Positions 41,266-48,703 are shown, counted from the first letter of the stretch. The stretch is 64,000 bases of DNA from UBA3871 sp002392265 (GCA_946614255.1 CAMOGS010000002.1:1-64000); one strand, 5' to 3'. The notes: generated by a model not told the origin, from the sequence alone. Translations and numbers: made by a program.

Positions 41266-41330
41266 GAGCTACTTGCTTTAATTTTTCTGTTTGCAAAGGC
41301 AATAGGTTTCAGTGCATAGAAGCATAGCGT

Positions 41331-41361
41331 AGAGGGGCGACAGTGCGCCCCTCTGTTTTAT
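41331..41361. terminator. Bidirectional terminator between the zinc-ribbon and XRE genes
   Basis: AGAGGGGCG / CGCCCCTCT perfect 9-bp stem with a six-base loop, T-rich on the right and adjacent to the stop of the convergent XRE gene. Confidence 0.85.
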
Positions 41362-42059
41362 TTAGTGCTTTGCTTTATTATCAGCTGATTTGTCTTTTTA
41401 AGCTTGCGGAATTCGGAGCTTGAGATATTGGCTATACTTTCGCTAATCGGGCCGTTTCGAGGCTCTTTTGTTAAAAGGCATTTTGTTGCCATGGGAGCAA
41501 AGCCTTCTTTTTCAAGCGAGCAAATCAATACGCCGACTTGCTCGTTCAGGCTTTCCTTAGGGGGATTAAGGATAACGAAAATTTTATCGCTTTTGTTCTT
41601 TGTGTTTCTTACCTGAATGTGCGTTGCAACATCACTTTCCACCAAGCTACCGGTATAAATGTTTCTGCAAGAACCGAGATCGTCCTTCTTTTTGACATCG
41701 TAAAATAAAAGAAGGTGATGCTCGCTTTCCGTATAGTTGCGGTCAAGGATCGAAACGATTTCTCTTTCCGACTTTGCGTCGTTGTAGTAAAGATAAAAGG
41801 TCGAAGACATGAAGGCTTCCGACGAATTTTCGGTGCTTTCGGCTTGAGCAACCTGAGAGATTCCCTGCGTCAAATCAACATCATAGTGCCGTGATAATGC
41901 GCACAGGGTGTTTAAATCTATAGGTATTTGCCCTTTTTCATAACGTGATACGGTTGATACGCTTTTGCCAATAGCAAAAGCAACATCTTCAAGCTTCTCC
42001 TTGCGATTTTTCCGCACAGTTTTTAAATATTCTCCGAGATCTTTTAAGAGTTCAGACAT
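41358..42059 (-). CDS. XRE-family transcriptional regulator with a C-terminal sensing region
   Basis: A 233-residue protein. Residues about 9-62 are an XRE/Cro helix-turn-helix: L-K-T-V-R-K-N-R-K, then L-E-D-V-A-F-A-I-G-K-S-V-S-T-V-S-R-Y-E-K-G. The remaining ~165 residues are a mixed alpha/beta region with no motif I recognise, perhaps a ligand-sensing domain. It is convergent with the zinc-ribbon gene and divergent from hutI, with hairpin element B in between. It could regulate the island, hutI, or the TTTGACG sites; no evidence chooses among these. Confidence 0.78.
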   Translation of the reverse strand: MSELLKDLGEYLKTVRKNRKEKLEDVAFAIGKSVSTVSRYEKGQIPIDLNTLCALSRHYDVDLTQGISQVAQAESTENSSEAFMSSTFYLYYNDAKSEREIVSILDRNYTESEHHLLLFYDVKKKDDLGSCRNIYTGSLVESDVATHIQVRNTKNKSDKIFVILNPPKESLNEQVGVLICSLEKEGFAPMATKCLLTKEPRNGPISESIANISSSEFRKLKKTNQLIIKQSTK

Positions 42060-42274
42060 ACGATACCTCCAACTTTATTTCGGTTTTCAAAACATCGCTT
42101 CATACGCGATAAATAGGGCCTCAACCTTCCCCTTCACATATAAAACGTTTTAGATTCGGTTTTTGTGACAGGAATTCGGCGATATTTTAAAAATAATTCT
42201 AAAAAGAAGTGAAAATCGCTTAATTACAGAAGATAGATAAACCCTGAAATCAAGCTGACAAAATTTTTGAAGAT

Positions 42275-42432
42275 ATAAACAGAGGCGCTACCAAACCGAA
42301 TCGGACCGTTGCGGATAGCCGGCACTTAGCGACTTACGAGCATAGCGAAGTAAGAGCTTAGTACCGCTGCGTTAAGTCCGCACCAGGCGCAAGCCGTGGT
42401 CCGAGGAGGTTTGGTAGCGCCTCTGTTTTTAT
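42275..42432. repeat. Long hairpin element B (right boundary of the hutU-hutI island)
   Basis: Inverted, near-identical copy of element A. Arms read GGCGCTACCAAACC / GGTTTGGTAGCGCC, with compensating changes against element A. The surrounding gap 42060-42534 otherwise contains only the 27-bp promoter repeat. Confidence 0.85.
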
Positions 42433-42450
42433 TTTTATATGTTATTCTCG

Positions 42451-42480
42451 CTTTATGCGAACCCGGAAATGTGGTAGAAT
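42451..42480 (+). promoter_or_regulatory. hutI promoter (27-bp repeat, copy 2)
   Basis: TTTATG, 17-bp spacer, TAGAAT with an extended -10 (TGG before it). GAACCCGGAAATGTGGTAG forms the spacer and -10, identical to 40701-40719. Confidence 0.55.
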
Positions 42481-42534
42481 GTAAAAGGTCGAAAGCCGAA
42501 AGAAAATCAAGTGAACAAAGAAAAGGAGAAAGAT

Positions 42535-43773
42535 ATGTCGACTTTACTTATTAAAAATATAGGCCGTCTCCAGACGGCGACAGGCAGCCACCCGCACAAG
42601 GGCAAGGAGCAGGGCGAAAACCTCAAGCTCGATAACGCTGCTGTTTACTGCGTAGACGGACGCATAAAGGAAATCACAAGTGGCGGGAAGCTGCCGGCAG
42701 GTTCCGAAAATGCAGACACTATTATAGACGCCGAGGGCAAGCTCGTGACGCCGGGTCTCGTGGAAGGCCACACACATCTCGTTTTCGGCGGCTACAGACA
42801 TAACGAGATTCCGCTTAAATTAAAGGGCGCAGGCTATCTCGACATTCTCCGCGCAGGCGGCGGCATCAACGATACCGTAAAGAAGACCAGAGAAGCCACC
42901 GAGGCCGAGCTTTACGCTAAGTGCGAAGGCTTCCTCGACGAAATGATGAGCCTCGGCGTTACTACGGCAGAGGCAAAGTCCGGCTACGGCATCGATATGG
43001 ATACGGAGCTAAAGCTCCTGCGCGTGCTGAATAAATTAAACGAAGATCACCCGATGGACCTCGTTACAACCTTTATGCCGGCGCACGTTGTGCTTGCTGA
43101 CTGGAAGGGAAAGGAGGACGAATACATCGAGCTTTGCATAAAGGAGATGTTCCCTTACGTAAAGGAGCATGGGCTGGCTGAGTTTGTCGACATCTTTACC
43201 GAGGACAGCGTTTTCAACTACGAGCAGAGCAAGCGCTATCTGCAGGCAGCAAAGGATATGGGCTTTGGCCTCAAAATTCATGCCGATGAAATCGAAGCTA
43301 TCGGCGGATCAAAGCTTGCCGGCGAAATCGGCGCAACCTCGGCAGAGCACCTTATCGTAATAAACGAAGAAGGTATGGCAAGCATGGCAAAGGGCGGCAC
43401 TATCGCAATGCTGCTCCCGGCGACATCGTTCTATCTCGGTGCGACATTCGCGCCTGCTCGCCGCATGATCGACGAGTTCGAGATTCCGGTGGCTATGGCT
43501 ACGGACTTTAACCCGGGTTCATGCCCGTCTCTCAACATGCAGTTTGTCATCAATCTCGGTTACCTCAAATATCGCATGACGCCTGAGGAAATCCTGACAG
43601 CGGTTACAATTAACCCTGCCTGCGGCATCGGTCGCGGCGATGAGGTCGGAACCCTCGAAGTCGGAAAGAAAGCCGACATGGTTATCTGGGATGCGGACAG
43701 CTTTGAGTTCCTGTGCTACCGCATGGGCTCAAACCTCGCAATTGAGACAATCAAGGGTGGAGAGATTTTTTAA
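42535..43773 (+). CDS. hutI: Imidazolonepropionase
   Basis: HutI opens the imidazolone ring to give N-formimino-L-glutamate, the third step of histidine breakdown. The 412-residue amidohydrolase has the metal-binding V-E-G-H-T-H-L-V-F-G-G near residue 80. It also shows T-A-E-A-K-S-G-Y-G, K-I-H-A-D-E, the S-A-E-H-L block and A-T-D-F-N-P-G-S. The ATG at 42535 follows AAAAGGAG; a GTG at 42511 is in frame but lacks a site. The 3' 150 bp and the terminator are duplicated at 45003-45194. It is separated from hutU by the 3.3-kb bounded island. Confidence 0.97.
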   Translation: MSTLLIKNIGRLQTATGSHPHKGKEQGENLKLDNAAVYCVDGRIKEITSGGKLPAGSENADTIIDAEGKLVTPGLVEGHTHLVFGGYRHNEIPLKLKGAGYLDILRAGGGINDTVKKTREATEAELYAKCEGFLDEMMSLGVTTAEAKSGYGIDMDTELKLLRVLNKLNEDHPMDLVTTFMPAHVVLADWKGKEDEYIELCIKEMFPYVKEHGLAEFVDIFTEDSVFNYEQSKRYLQAAKDMGFGLKIHADEIEAIGGSKLAGEIGATSAEHLIVINEEGMASMAKGGTIAMLLPATSFYLGATFAPARRMIDEFEIPVAMATDFNPGSCPSLNMQFVINLGYLKYRMTPEEILTAVTINPACGIGRGDEVGTLEVGKKADMVIWDADSFEFLCYRMGSNLAIETIKGGEIF

Positions 43774-43787
43774 TAAAGCTTCTTGGG

Positions 43788-43817
43788 AAGGCAGAGCACC
43801 GGCTCCGCCTTTTTTTG
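43788..43817 (+). terminator. Intrinsic terminator after hutI
   Basis: GGCAGAGC / GCTCCGCC stem with a short loop, then seven Ts. A near-copy with a perfect stem follows the hutI-tail duplicate. Confidence 0.85.
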
Positions 43818-43834
43818 TAGCATTTGCAAACTTA

Positions 43835-44039
43835 TGCACTAAAATAGTCAAATCGTGGACTGTAGTGCATACAAAATGTCTTGGAAAAAGGGAAAAATAG
43901 TACTCGGACGGGTTTGGGTCTATAATTCCATGCACTAAATCCGGGGATTTTATGAAATAGTGCATATACGCGGCTGATAACTGCGCAAAATCTCAAATAC
44001 TCAATGCACTACATGTACATAATATATGTGTTTAGTGTA
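43835..44039. repeat. Three TGCACTA-N20/21-TAGTGCA dyads
   Basis: TGCACTA starts at 43835, 43931 and 44005; TAGTGCA (last one TAGTGTA) starts at 43863, 43958 and 44033. Each pair has arms 27-28 bp apart and inner bases that partly pair too. No gene is seen in this 400-bp gap. Confidence 0.8.
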
Positions 44040-44069
44040 TAGATTCGCAAAAGCTAATGCCATGAATTA

Positions 44070-44177
44070 AAAAGAACAGAGAATTCAGAAAACGGTTGAC
44101 AATGCGCGCGAAAAACATTAAAATTCAATCAGCAAGTACTTAACGACACAATTGATATTGCGATAAAAAAGGGGGAA
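44070..44177 (+). repeat. 108-bp direct repeat with promoter, copy 1
   Basis: Identical to 47065-47172. It holds TTGACA (44096), 17-bp spacer, TAAAAT (44119) and the ribosome site GGGGGAA, so it is a complete promoter and leader. It drives the lipoprotein at 44180. Confidence 0.9.
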
Positions 44178-44179
44178 GT

Positions 44180-44713
44180 ATGAGAAAGACTATAATCTTA
44201 GTGGTGGTGCTTTTGACGCTGCTTCTCGCAGCTTGCGGTACGCCGCAGGATGGCAGGATCGACGTCGCAAAGGCTTTCTGCAGTGAGTTCCACGAAAATG
44301 TGGACAATGTTGCGATGGGCGAACTTATTGACACTCTTTCCGCCGTGCCAAATCCGGAAGACCTGCAAGCCTTGGACGCAGACGGCATCCTTGCGATAGA
44401 CACGAAAAAGCAAGCAAAGATGGAAGAGCTTTACGCTCCGCTTGAAGAATACTTCGCAGAAGGAGCTTTTGAGCGCTTCATCTCGCAGGCCCTTTTGTAC
44501 GAATACCGCAAGCAGTGCTACGAACTGGAAGCAAGTCCTGCAATCACGGACTTTTCCGCGGCGGAGGGTGATGGCGGCACGCTGGATGTAACACTTATGC
44601 TGAGCACCGGCATTGAGGGAAAGGCAGACATAGAGCAGCACCTTCAGTTCACATTTGACGGTAATGAAAAGATCACAGATGTGTTCTTCACAAGCCGCAG
44701 CTTTTTAAACTAG
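44180..44713 (+). CDS. Lipoprotein of unknown function
   Basis: A 177-residue protein. The N-terminus is M-R-K-T with a hydrophobic stretch and lipobox L-A-A-C at about 17-20, so it should be exported and lipid-anchored. The mature part is acidic and helical in its first 100 residues. The last ~55 residues are beta-rich, ending in a block like F-T-F-D-G-N-E-K-I-T-D-V, similar in shape to small secreted beta domains. No family is recognised. Its promoter is the 108-bp duplicated cassette. Confidence 0.75.
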   Translation: MRKTIILVVVLLTLLLAACGTPQDGRIDVAKAFCSEFHENVDNVAMGELIDTLSAVPNPEDLQALDADGILAIDTKKQAKMEELYAPLEEYFAEGAFERFISQALLYEYRKQCYELEASPAITDFSAAEGDGGTLDVTLMLSTGIEGKADIEQHLQFTFDGNEKITDVFFTSRSFLN

Positions 44714-44844
44714 TAGTATTAAGTCCAAACTCCGAAAATTTTTGACATGACGGGGCGTTAGTGATATGTCAAAGCTAGAAAAAGAAGCTACAGAAGAGTG
44801 GCTTGCCTTTTTTGCTGTTAATAAAAATATGGTAAAATGAAAAG

Positions 44845-45153
44845 TGCCCCTATTGCAGCGCGCCGAACGACCATATCAGGCGTACGGCGAACAAGCGACT
44901 GAAAACCATAGATAAATTAAAGGAATACTGCCTCGTGAACAATGTGCCGGTAGACAAGATGCGCTTCCACATCGGCGAGAATTACAAGGGCGCAAAGGCT
45001 TACGGCATCGGTCGCGGCGATGAGGTCGGAACCCTCGAAGTCGGAAAGAAAGCCGACATGGTTATCTGGTATGCGGACAGCTTTGGGTTCCTGTGCTATC
45101 GCATGGGCTCAAACCTCGCAATTGAGACAATCAAGGGCGGAGAGATATTTTAA
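44845..45153 (+). pseudogene. Chimeric remnant: zinc-ribbon gene fragment fused to the hutI 3' end
   Basis: Read in one frame, 44845-45004 gives C-P-Y-C-S-A-P-N, then T-I-D-K-L-K-E-Y-C and F-H-I-G-E-N-Y-K-G-A-K-A-Y-G-I. This matches the first part of the zinc-ribbon protein at 47737-48555. At about 45003 it switches to the hutI C-terminus (G-R-G-D-E-V-G-T-L-E-V-G-K-K-A-D), almost identical over about 150 bp and through the terminator. The join lies at a shared CGGCATC word. There is no in-frame ATG before the zinc-ribbon part; a GTG at 44935 could start a 72-residue product, but neither source protein would be functional. Confidence 0.85.
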
Positions 45154-45168
45154 TAAAGCTTTTGGAAA

Positions 45169-45194
45169 GGCAGAGCACCGGCTCTGCCTTTTTA
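45169..45194 (+). terminator. Terminator copied with the hutI tail
   Basis: GGCAGAGC / GCTCTGCC perfect stem, four-base loop, then TTTTTAT. Confidence 0.85.
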
Positions 45195-45286
45195 TATTTG
45201 ACTTTTTTGTTTTAGATTGATATAATACAAGCGTAATTAGAAGCAAAAATTCAAAAACAATATATCAAGAAAGGAGTTGGCCTATC

Positions 45287-45943
45287 ATGACATATATGGA
45301 CTTTACCTGTAATCTGTTGAAAAAGGCACCAGTCGGTGCACCTATTTATACAGGGCAAGTTGCAGAGAAAATGGCTGAACATTTTACTCTTGAGCGTAAA
45401 GAGGCTACAGCTGCAACTGCTGTTGCTTTCAAACGCATCATGGATGGTAAGTTAATTCCGGATCTGCGTTTTTATCAGAAAGGAATTTATTATAGAACGA
45501 TTTCTACGCCTTTCGGCGAAAGAGGTATAGACAGAGAGCAGCTTGTTGCCGACAAATATCTGTTCCCCAACAAGGGATATGAAACGGGGCTTACTTTCCT
45601 TCATCGTATAGGGCTTACAACGCAGATGCCCAAAGAACGTGTAATTGCTACAAATATGGCAAAAGAATGCGCACGAACAGATAAGAAACTGGAAGTTGTG
45701 ATTAAACCACCAAAGGCAGAGATAAGTGCGGAGAATAAAGATTATCTGCAAATACTGGATGCATTGGAGATTTTGGATAAAGCACCTATTGATGCAGAGC
45801 ATCCATATGAGATAATAGCAGAACATATTCGGGAAAAAGAGTTGCGTTACGAAAGACTACTTTATTTTGCAGCTCATTATTACAACAAGAATACCGTCAT
45901 GCAGCTTGCGCACACCGCCGGAGAAGGAGAGAAAAACAAATGA
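45287..45943 (+). CDS. AbiEi-type antitoxin (type IV toxin-antitoxin)
   Basis: A 218-residue protein of the AbiEi/DUF6088 type. In the described system it is a winged-helix DNA-binding repressor of its own operon and counters the toxin. The N-terminal ~90 residues form a winged-helix-like region: a segment G-A-P-I-Y-T-G-Q-V-A-E-K-M, then A-F-K-R-I-M-D-G-K-L-I-P-D, and Y-Q-K-G-I-Y-Y-R. G-Y-E-T-G-L-T-F-L-H-R-I-G-L-T-T-Q is also a pattern of this family. AAAGGAG lies before the ATG. The stop overlaps the toxin start by four bases. Confidence 0.8.
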   Translation: MTYMDFTCNLLKKAPVGAPIYTGQVAEKMAEHFTLERKEATAATAVAFKRIMDGKLIPDLRFYQKGIYYRTISTPFGERGIDREQLVADKYLFPNKGYETGLTFLHRIGLTTQMPKERVIATNMAKECARTDKKLEVVIKPPKAEISAENKDYLQILDALEILDKAPIDAEHPYEIIAEHIREKELRYERLLYFAAHYYNKNTVMQLAHTAGEGEKNK

Positions 45944-46920
45944 GATTACACCTCGATAAAGATGCCTTTCGAGTATTAATAGAAAGCGTTCATGAACGGA
46001 CAGGATACAGAAGCGATGTTTTGGAAAAAGATTATTATGTAGTGCTTATACTGAAGGAACTTGCAGAGAAACAAGCTGCTGGTTTGCCTGCTTATTTTAA
46101 AGGCGGAACCGCATTATACAAAGCCCTTAAAACTACAAATCGTTTTTCTGAAGACATAGATTTGTCCGTTGATACCAGAGGCATAAGTCGTTCGCAAAGT
46201 GATAAGCGATTAGAACAAGCCACAAAGAAATACGCTTCTTTAATGCGTGACCCGGCAAGCGGAAAAACGAATCGTTCAGAAGTCATTGCCACATATATCT
46301 ATGAACCGATAACTGTCTATGATGCAAACGATGCGCTACAGCGGTTTGGAAAGGTAAAAATTGAAGCAACATCGTTCACCATCAGCGAGCCGATTGAAAG
46401 GTTGGAGGTTTCCGCTATGTTGTACAGCCTTGCTTCGGAAAGAGAAAAGCGGATTCTCGAAAAGGAGTATGACGTAAGGCCGTTCTCTGTTTTAACCATC
46501 TCTATGGAGCGAGTTTTTATTGATAAGCTCTTTGCTGCAGAAGCATATGTGCGGAGAGCTGCTGAGCCGCATCGGGCTTTTGAGGCGGCAAAACATATTT
46601 ACGATTTGGCAGTTATCGGGGAACACGAAAAAATCGAGAGCCTTCTCTCCGATAAGGATCAAATGAAGAGACTCTTGGATATACGTATCACTGAAGAGAA
46701 AAATCGTCTTGATGGGATAGCAGGTGTAATGCCTTCGGAGTTCTCTTTCTTTTCGGAAGCGGCGAAAAGCATAGCAATTCGTAAGGCTTACAGCACCATG
46801 CAAAGCCAATATGTGCTTCGCGAAAGTGATTGTATTGATTATGAAAATGCAATGGAAGCTATATCTTCCATCCAAGAAAAACTGGTGAAAAATCCATCGT
46901 GGCGCGAATATAAACTATAA
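45940..46920 (+). CDS. AbiEii-type nucleotidyltransferase toxin
   Basis: A 326-residue protein with the nucleotidyltransferase signature of the AbiEii/AbiGii/MenT family. The motifs are F-K-G-G-T-A-L-Y-K at about 53-61 and S-E-D-I-D-L-S-V-D at about 70-78, preceded by L-E-K-D-Y-Y at about 28-33. In this family the toxin blocks growth by transferring nucleotides, shown for MenT on tRNA ends, and in AbiE gives phage abortive infection. All key residues look intact. It overlaps the antitoxin by 4 bp, and a terminator follows. Confidence 0.88.
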   Translation: MRLHLDKDAFRVLIESVHERTGYRSDVLEKDYYVVLILKELAEKQAAGLPAYFKGGTALYKALKTTNRFSEDIDLSVDTRGISRSQSDKRLEQATKKYASLMRDPASGKTNRSEVIATYIYEPITVYDANDALQRFGKVKIEATSFTISEPIERLEVSAMLYSLASEREKRILEKEYDVRPFSVLTISMERVFIDKLFAAEAYVRRAAEPHRAFEAAKHIYDLAVIGEHEKIESLLSDKDQMKRLLDIRITEEKNRLDGIAGVMPSEFSFFSEAAKSIAIRKAYSTMQSQYVLRESDCIDYENAMEAISSIQEKLVKNPSWREYKL

Positions 46921-46954
46921 AGAATAGTATATTAAGGGCTGGAAGACTTGCGAG

Positions 46955-46988
46955 CACTTCTGTCGAAAATTTTGGCAGAAGTGTTTTT
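46955..46988 (+). terminator. Intrinsic terminator after the AbiE pair
   Basis: CACTTCTG / CAGAAGTG stem with a 13-base loop, then TTTTT. Confidence 0.75.
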
Positions 46989-47024
46989 CAAGTGTCCGTT
47001 CATCTGAGCAGATATAGATTGCTC

Positions 47025-47042
47025 ATTTGATGCGCGTCAAAT
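47025..47042. promoter_or_regulatory. TTTGA-type dyad related to the kinase-module operators
   Basis: ATTTGATGCGCGTCAAAT matches the 39050 operator at 15 of 18 positions. It lies 54 bp before a TTGACA promoter. Confidence 0.5.
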
Positions 47043-47064
47043 GAGAGTTGAATAAAGCGGTGCC

Positions 47065-47172
47065 AAAAGAACAGAGAATTCAGAAAACGGTTGACAATGC
47101 GCGCGAAAAACATTAAAATTCAATCAGCAAGTACTTAACGACACAATTGATATTGCGATAAAAAAGGGGGAA
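47065..47172 (+). repeat. 108-bp direct repeat with promoter, copy 2
   Basis: Identical to 44070-44177, with TTGACA at 47091 and TAAAAT at 47114. It drives the secreted protein at 47175. Confidence 0.9.
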
Positions 47173-47174
47173 AC

Positions 47175-47672
47175 ATGAAAAAGATTTTAACCATAGCGAT
47201 AGCAATCGTTTGCTGCGCGGTTTCCGTTGTCTCTTTGGCAGAGCCCTATGAGGCTGCTGATGATTCGGCGGTGGCGGACACTATAGCTATGCTGGAGGCG
47301 CAGTACAGCACCCTCGAAGGGCAGATTGTCTGGGCGGGTGAAGAAGAGTTCGCTGTTTACGAGGTATTCAAAAAAGAAGCAGGCACCTATACAACATCTA
47401 TCGGAAAAATAAAGCCAATCGTTATTGGAGTTGCGACCGTTGTCAGATCCAAGGAGGATTCTTCGTTTGTTCGGGTAGAGACTCTTCCGTATATAGAAAT
47501 CGTTGCACCAGATGCAGACTGGGATGGTGGGGACTTTTCAATTAATAACGATGGGAGCGGTAAAGTAAGGATTTCCTCTGTCGGCTGCTTCTTCAGGGGG
47601 CTTGCTACTTCCAGCAAACCGCCGGTTAAATCCGAGAATGTAACCGTAGCTGTTTACGTAAACTTTGAATAA
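47175..47672 (+). CDS. Secreted protein of unknown function
   Basis: A 165-residue protein with a signal peptide: M-K-K then a hydrophobic stretch to about residue 22 and S-L-A-E-P as a likely cleavage area. The mature part has a helical start (Y-E-A-A-D-D-S-A-V) and a beta-rich remainder, including K-V-R-I-S-S-V-G. No family is recognised, and it shares no visible similarity with the lipoprotein at 44180 although both use the same promoter cassette. Confidence 0.7.
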   Translation: MKKILTIAIAIVCCAVSVVSLAEPYEAADDSAVADTIAMLEAQYSTLEGQIVWAGEEEFAVYEVFKKEAGTYTTSIGKIKPIVIGVATVVRSKEDSSFVRVETLPYIEIVAPDADWDGGDFSINNDGSGKVRISSVGCFFRGLATSSKPPVKSENVTVAVYVNFE

Positions 47673-47683
47673 ATTGAACTAAA

Positions 47684-47718
47684 AAACCGCTTCACCTGTC
47701 AAAAGGTGTAGCGGTTTA
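47684..47718. terminator. Bidirectional terminator
   Basis: AAACCGCTTCACCT / AGGTGTAGCGGTTT stem between convergent genes. Confidence 0.85.
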
Positions 47719-47736
47719 TATTATTCGCTTTATGCT

Positions 47737-48555
47737 TTACCAGTCGGGATCCCAGGCGCTGCCGGAATCCCAATCCCAATCGTCATCGTAATCCCAGTCG
47801 TCGTCATCATCCCAGGATGAACTCCAGTCATTGTCATCGGACCAGGAGCTCCAGGAGGAGTCGTCGTCCTCGTCGTACCAGACAGAGTCGCTGAAATCAT
47901 CAAAGTCATAGTCGTAATCGTAGTAATACGATTCGTAATACTCGGCCATGTCCTCGAGAGGCTTGTCGGTAGGCAGCCATCCGGAATCATCATATCTGTA
48001 CCAGCTGTTGCTCTGGTTATAATAGTGCTGTCCGTTGTAGTTATAATAACCTGAAGCATCTGTCGACATCAGGTAAAAAACAATACAAAAAAGCACAAAA
48101 AACGCTATACCTACAACTAAAAGAATCTTTTTCCATTTTGGCCAGGGCTGGTGATTTTTCCTCTTTGCAGGGGGCCGGCTGCCCGGAAGATTTGCTTCCT
48201 CGTGGTTGTTAAACTCCGTGCGCAGCTTTTGGAAAATCTCGTTTACCGCATAGGCTTCATCTGTTCCCGAATAGCGAACCGCACGGCTCCCATCGGCTTT
48301 GTTTTTATAAACGACAAAGTTTGAACCGTCTTTGTATATTCCATAGGCCTTTGCACCCTTGTAATTTTCGCCTATATGGAAATGCATCTTTTCGAGAGGC
48401 ACATTCCGCAGGCGGCAATATTCCTTCAGCTCATCAATCGTGTGAGGCACGCCGTCGGCTGCGCGCTTTGTATGGCTGTTCGGCGCACCGCAGTGCGGGC
48501 AGACGGTTAAATCATCTTCGAACAGGTTTGAACAATATTCGCATTTAATCTGCAT
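47737..48555 (-). CDS. Zinc-ribbon membrane protein with a Trp/Asp/Tyr/Ser tail
   Basis: A 272-residue protein in three parts. Residues 1-25 hold a zinc ribbon (C-E-Y-C at 5-8 and C-P-H-C at 19-22). Residues about 35-105 form a small domain with F-H-I-G-E-N-Y-K-G-A-K-A-Y-G-I. A membrane helix lies at about 133-155 after a Lys-rich stretch. The last ~95 residues are the unusual part: Tyr-, Asp-, Trp- and Ser-rich, with W-D-Y-D-D-D-W-D-W-D near the end. The ribbon should be cytoplasmic and the tail extracellular (inference). The ATG at 48555 follows AGGAGG by about six bases. A truncated relative of its N-terminal half is fused to the hutI tail at 44845. Confidence 0.8.
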   Translation of the reverse strand: MQIKCEYCSNLFEDDLTVCPHCGAPNSHTKRAADGVPHTIDELKEYCRLRNVPLEKMHFHIGENYKGAKAYGIYKDGSNFVVYKNKADGSRAVRYSGTDEAYAVNEIFQKLRTEFNNHEEANLPGSRPPAKRKNHQPWPKWKKILLVVGIAFFVLFCIVFYLMSTDASGYYNYNGQHYYNQSNSWYRYDDSGWLPTDKPLEDMAEYYESYYYDYDYDFDDFSDSVWYDEDDDSSWSSWSDDNDWSSSWDDDDDWDYDDDWDWDSGSAWDPDW

Positions 48556-48642
48556 AAAACATCCTCCTGATTTGTCCGCATTCAATTATACACTAAAGGC
48601 CAATAAAATCCACCCCAAAAGCGAAAAAGAAAGAAAAAATCC

Positions 48643-48671
48643 TTGCATAAATATACCTAAAAGCGTATCAT
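48643..48671 (+). promoter_or_regulatory. Promoter of the M20 peptidase with an overlapping ARG-box-like word
   Basis: TTGCAT, 17-bp spacer, TATCAT. The word TGCATAAATATACC (48644-48657) differs by one base from the ARG-box-like site before hutH. Confidence 0.5.
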
Positions 48672-48703
48672 ATTAACCACAAGCGTAAAAAAGGAGACAT
48701 ATC

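Noticed and set aside
43835..44039. CRISPR array
   Set aside because: The repeated words are 7-bp inverted pairs at unequal distances, without direct repeats or spacers, and there are no cas genes.
46955..47064. Mobile-element end next to the AbiE pair
   Set aside because: No transposase, integrase or target-site duplication is visible; the stem is an ordinary terminator.
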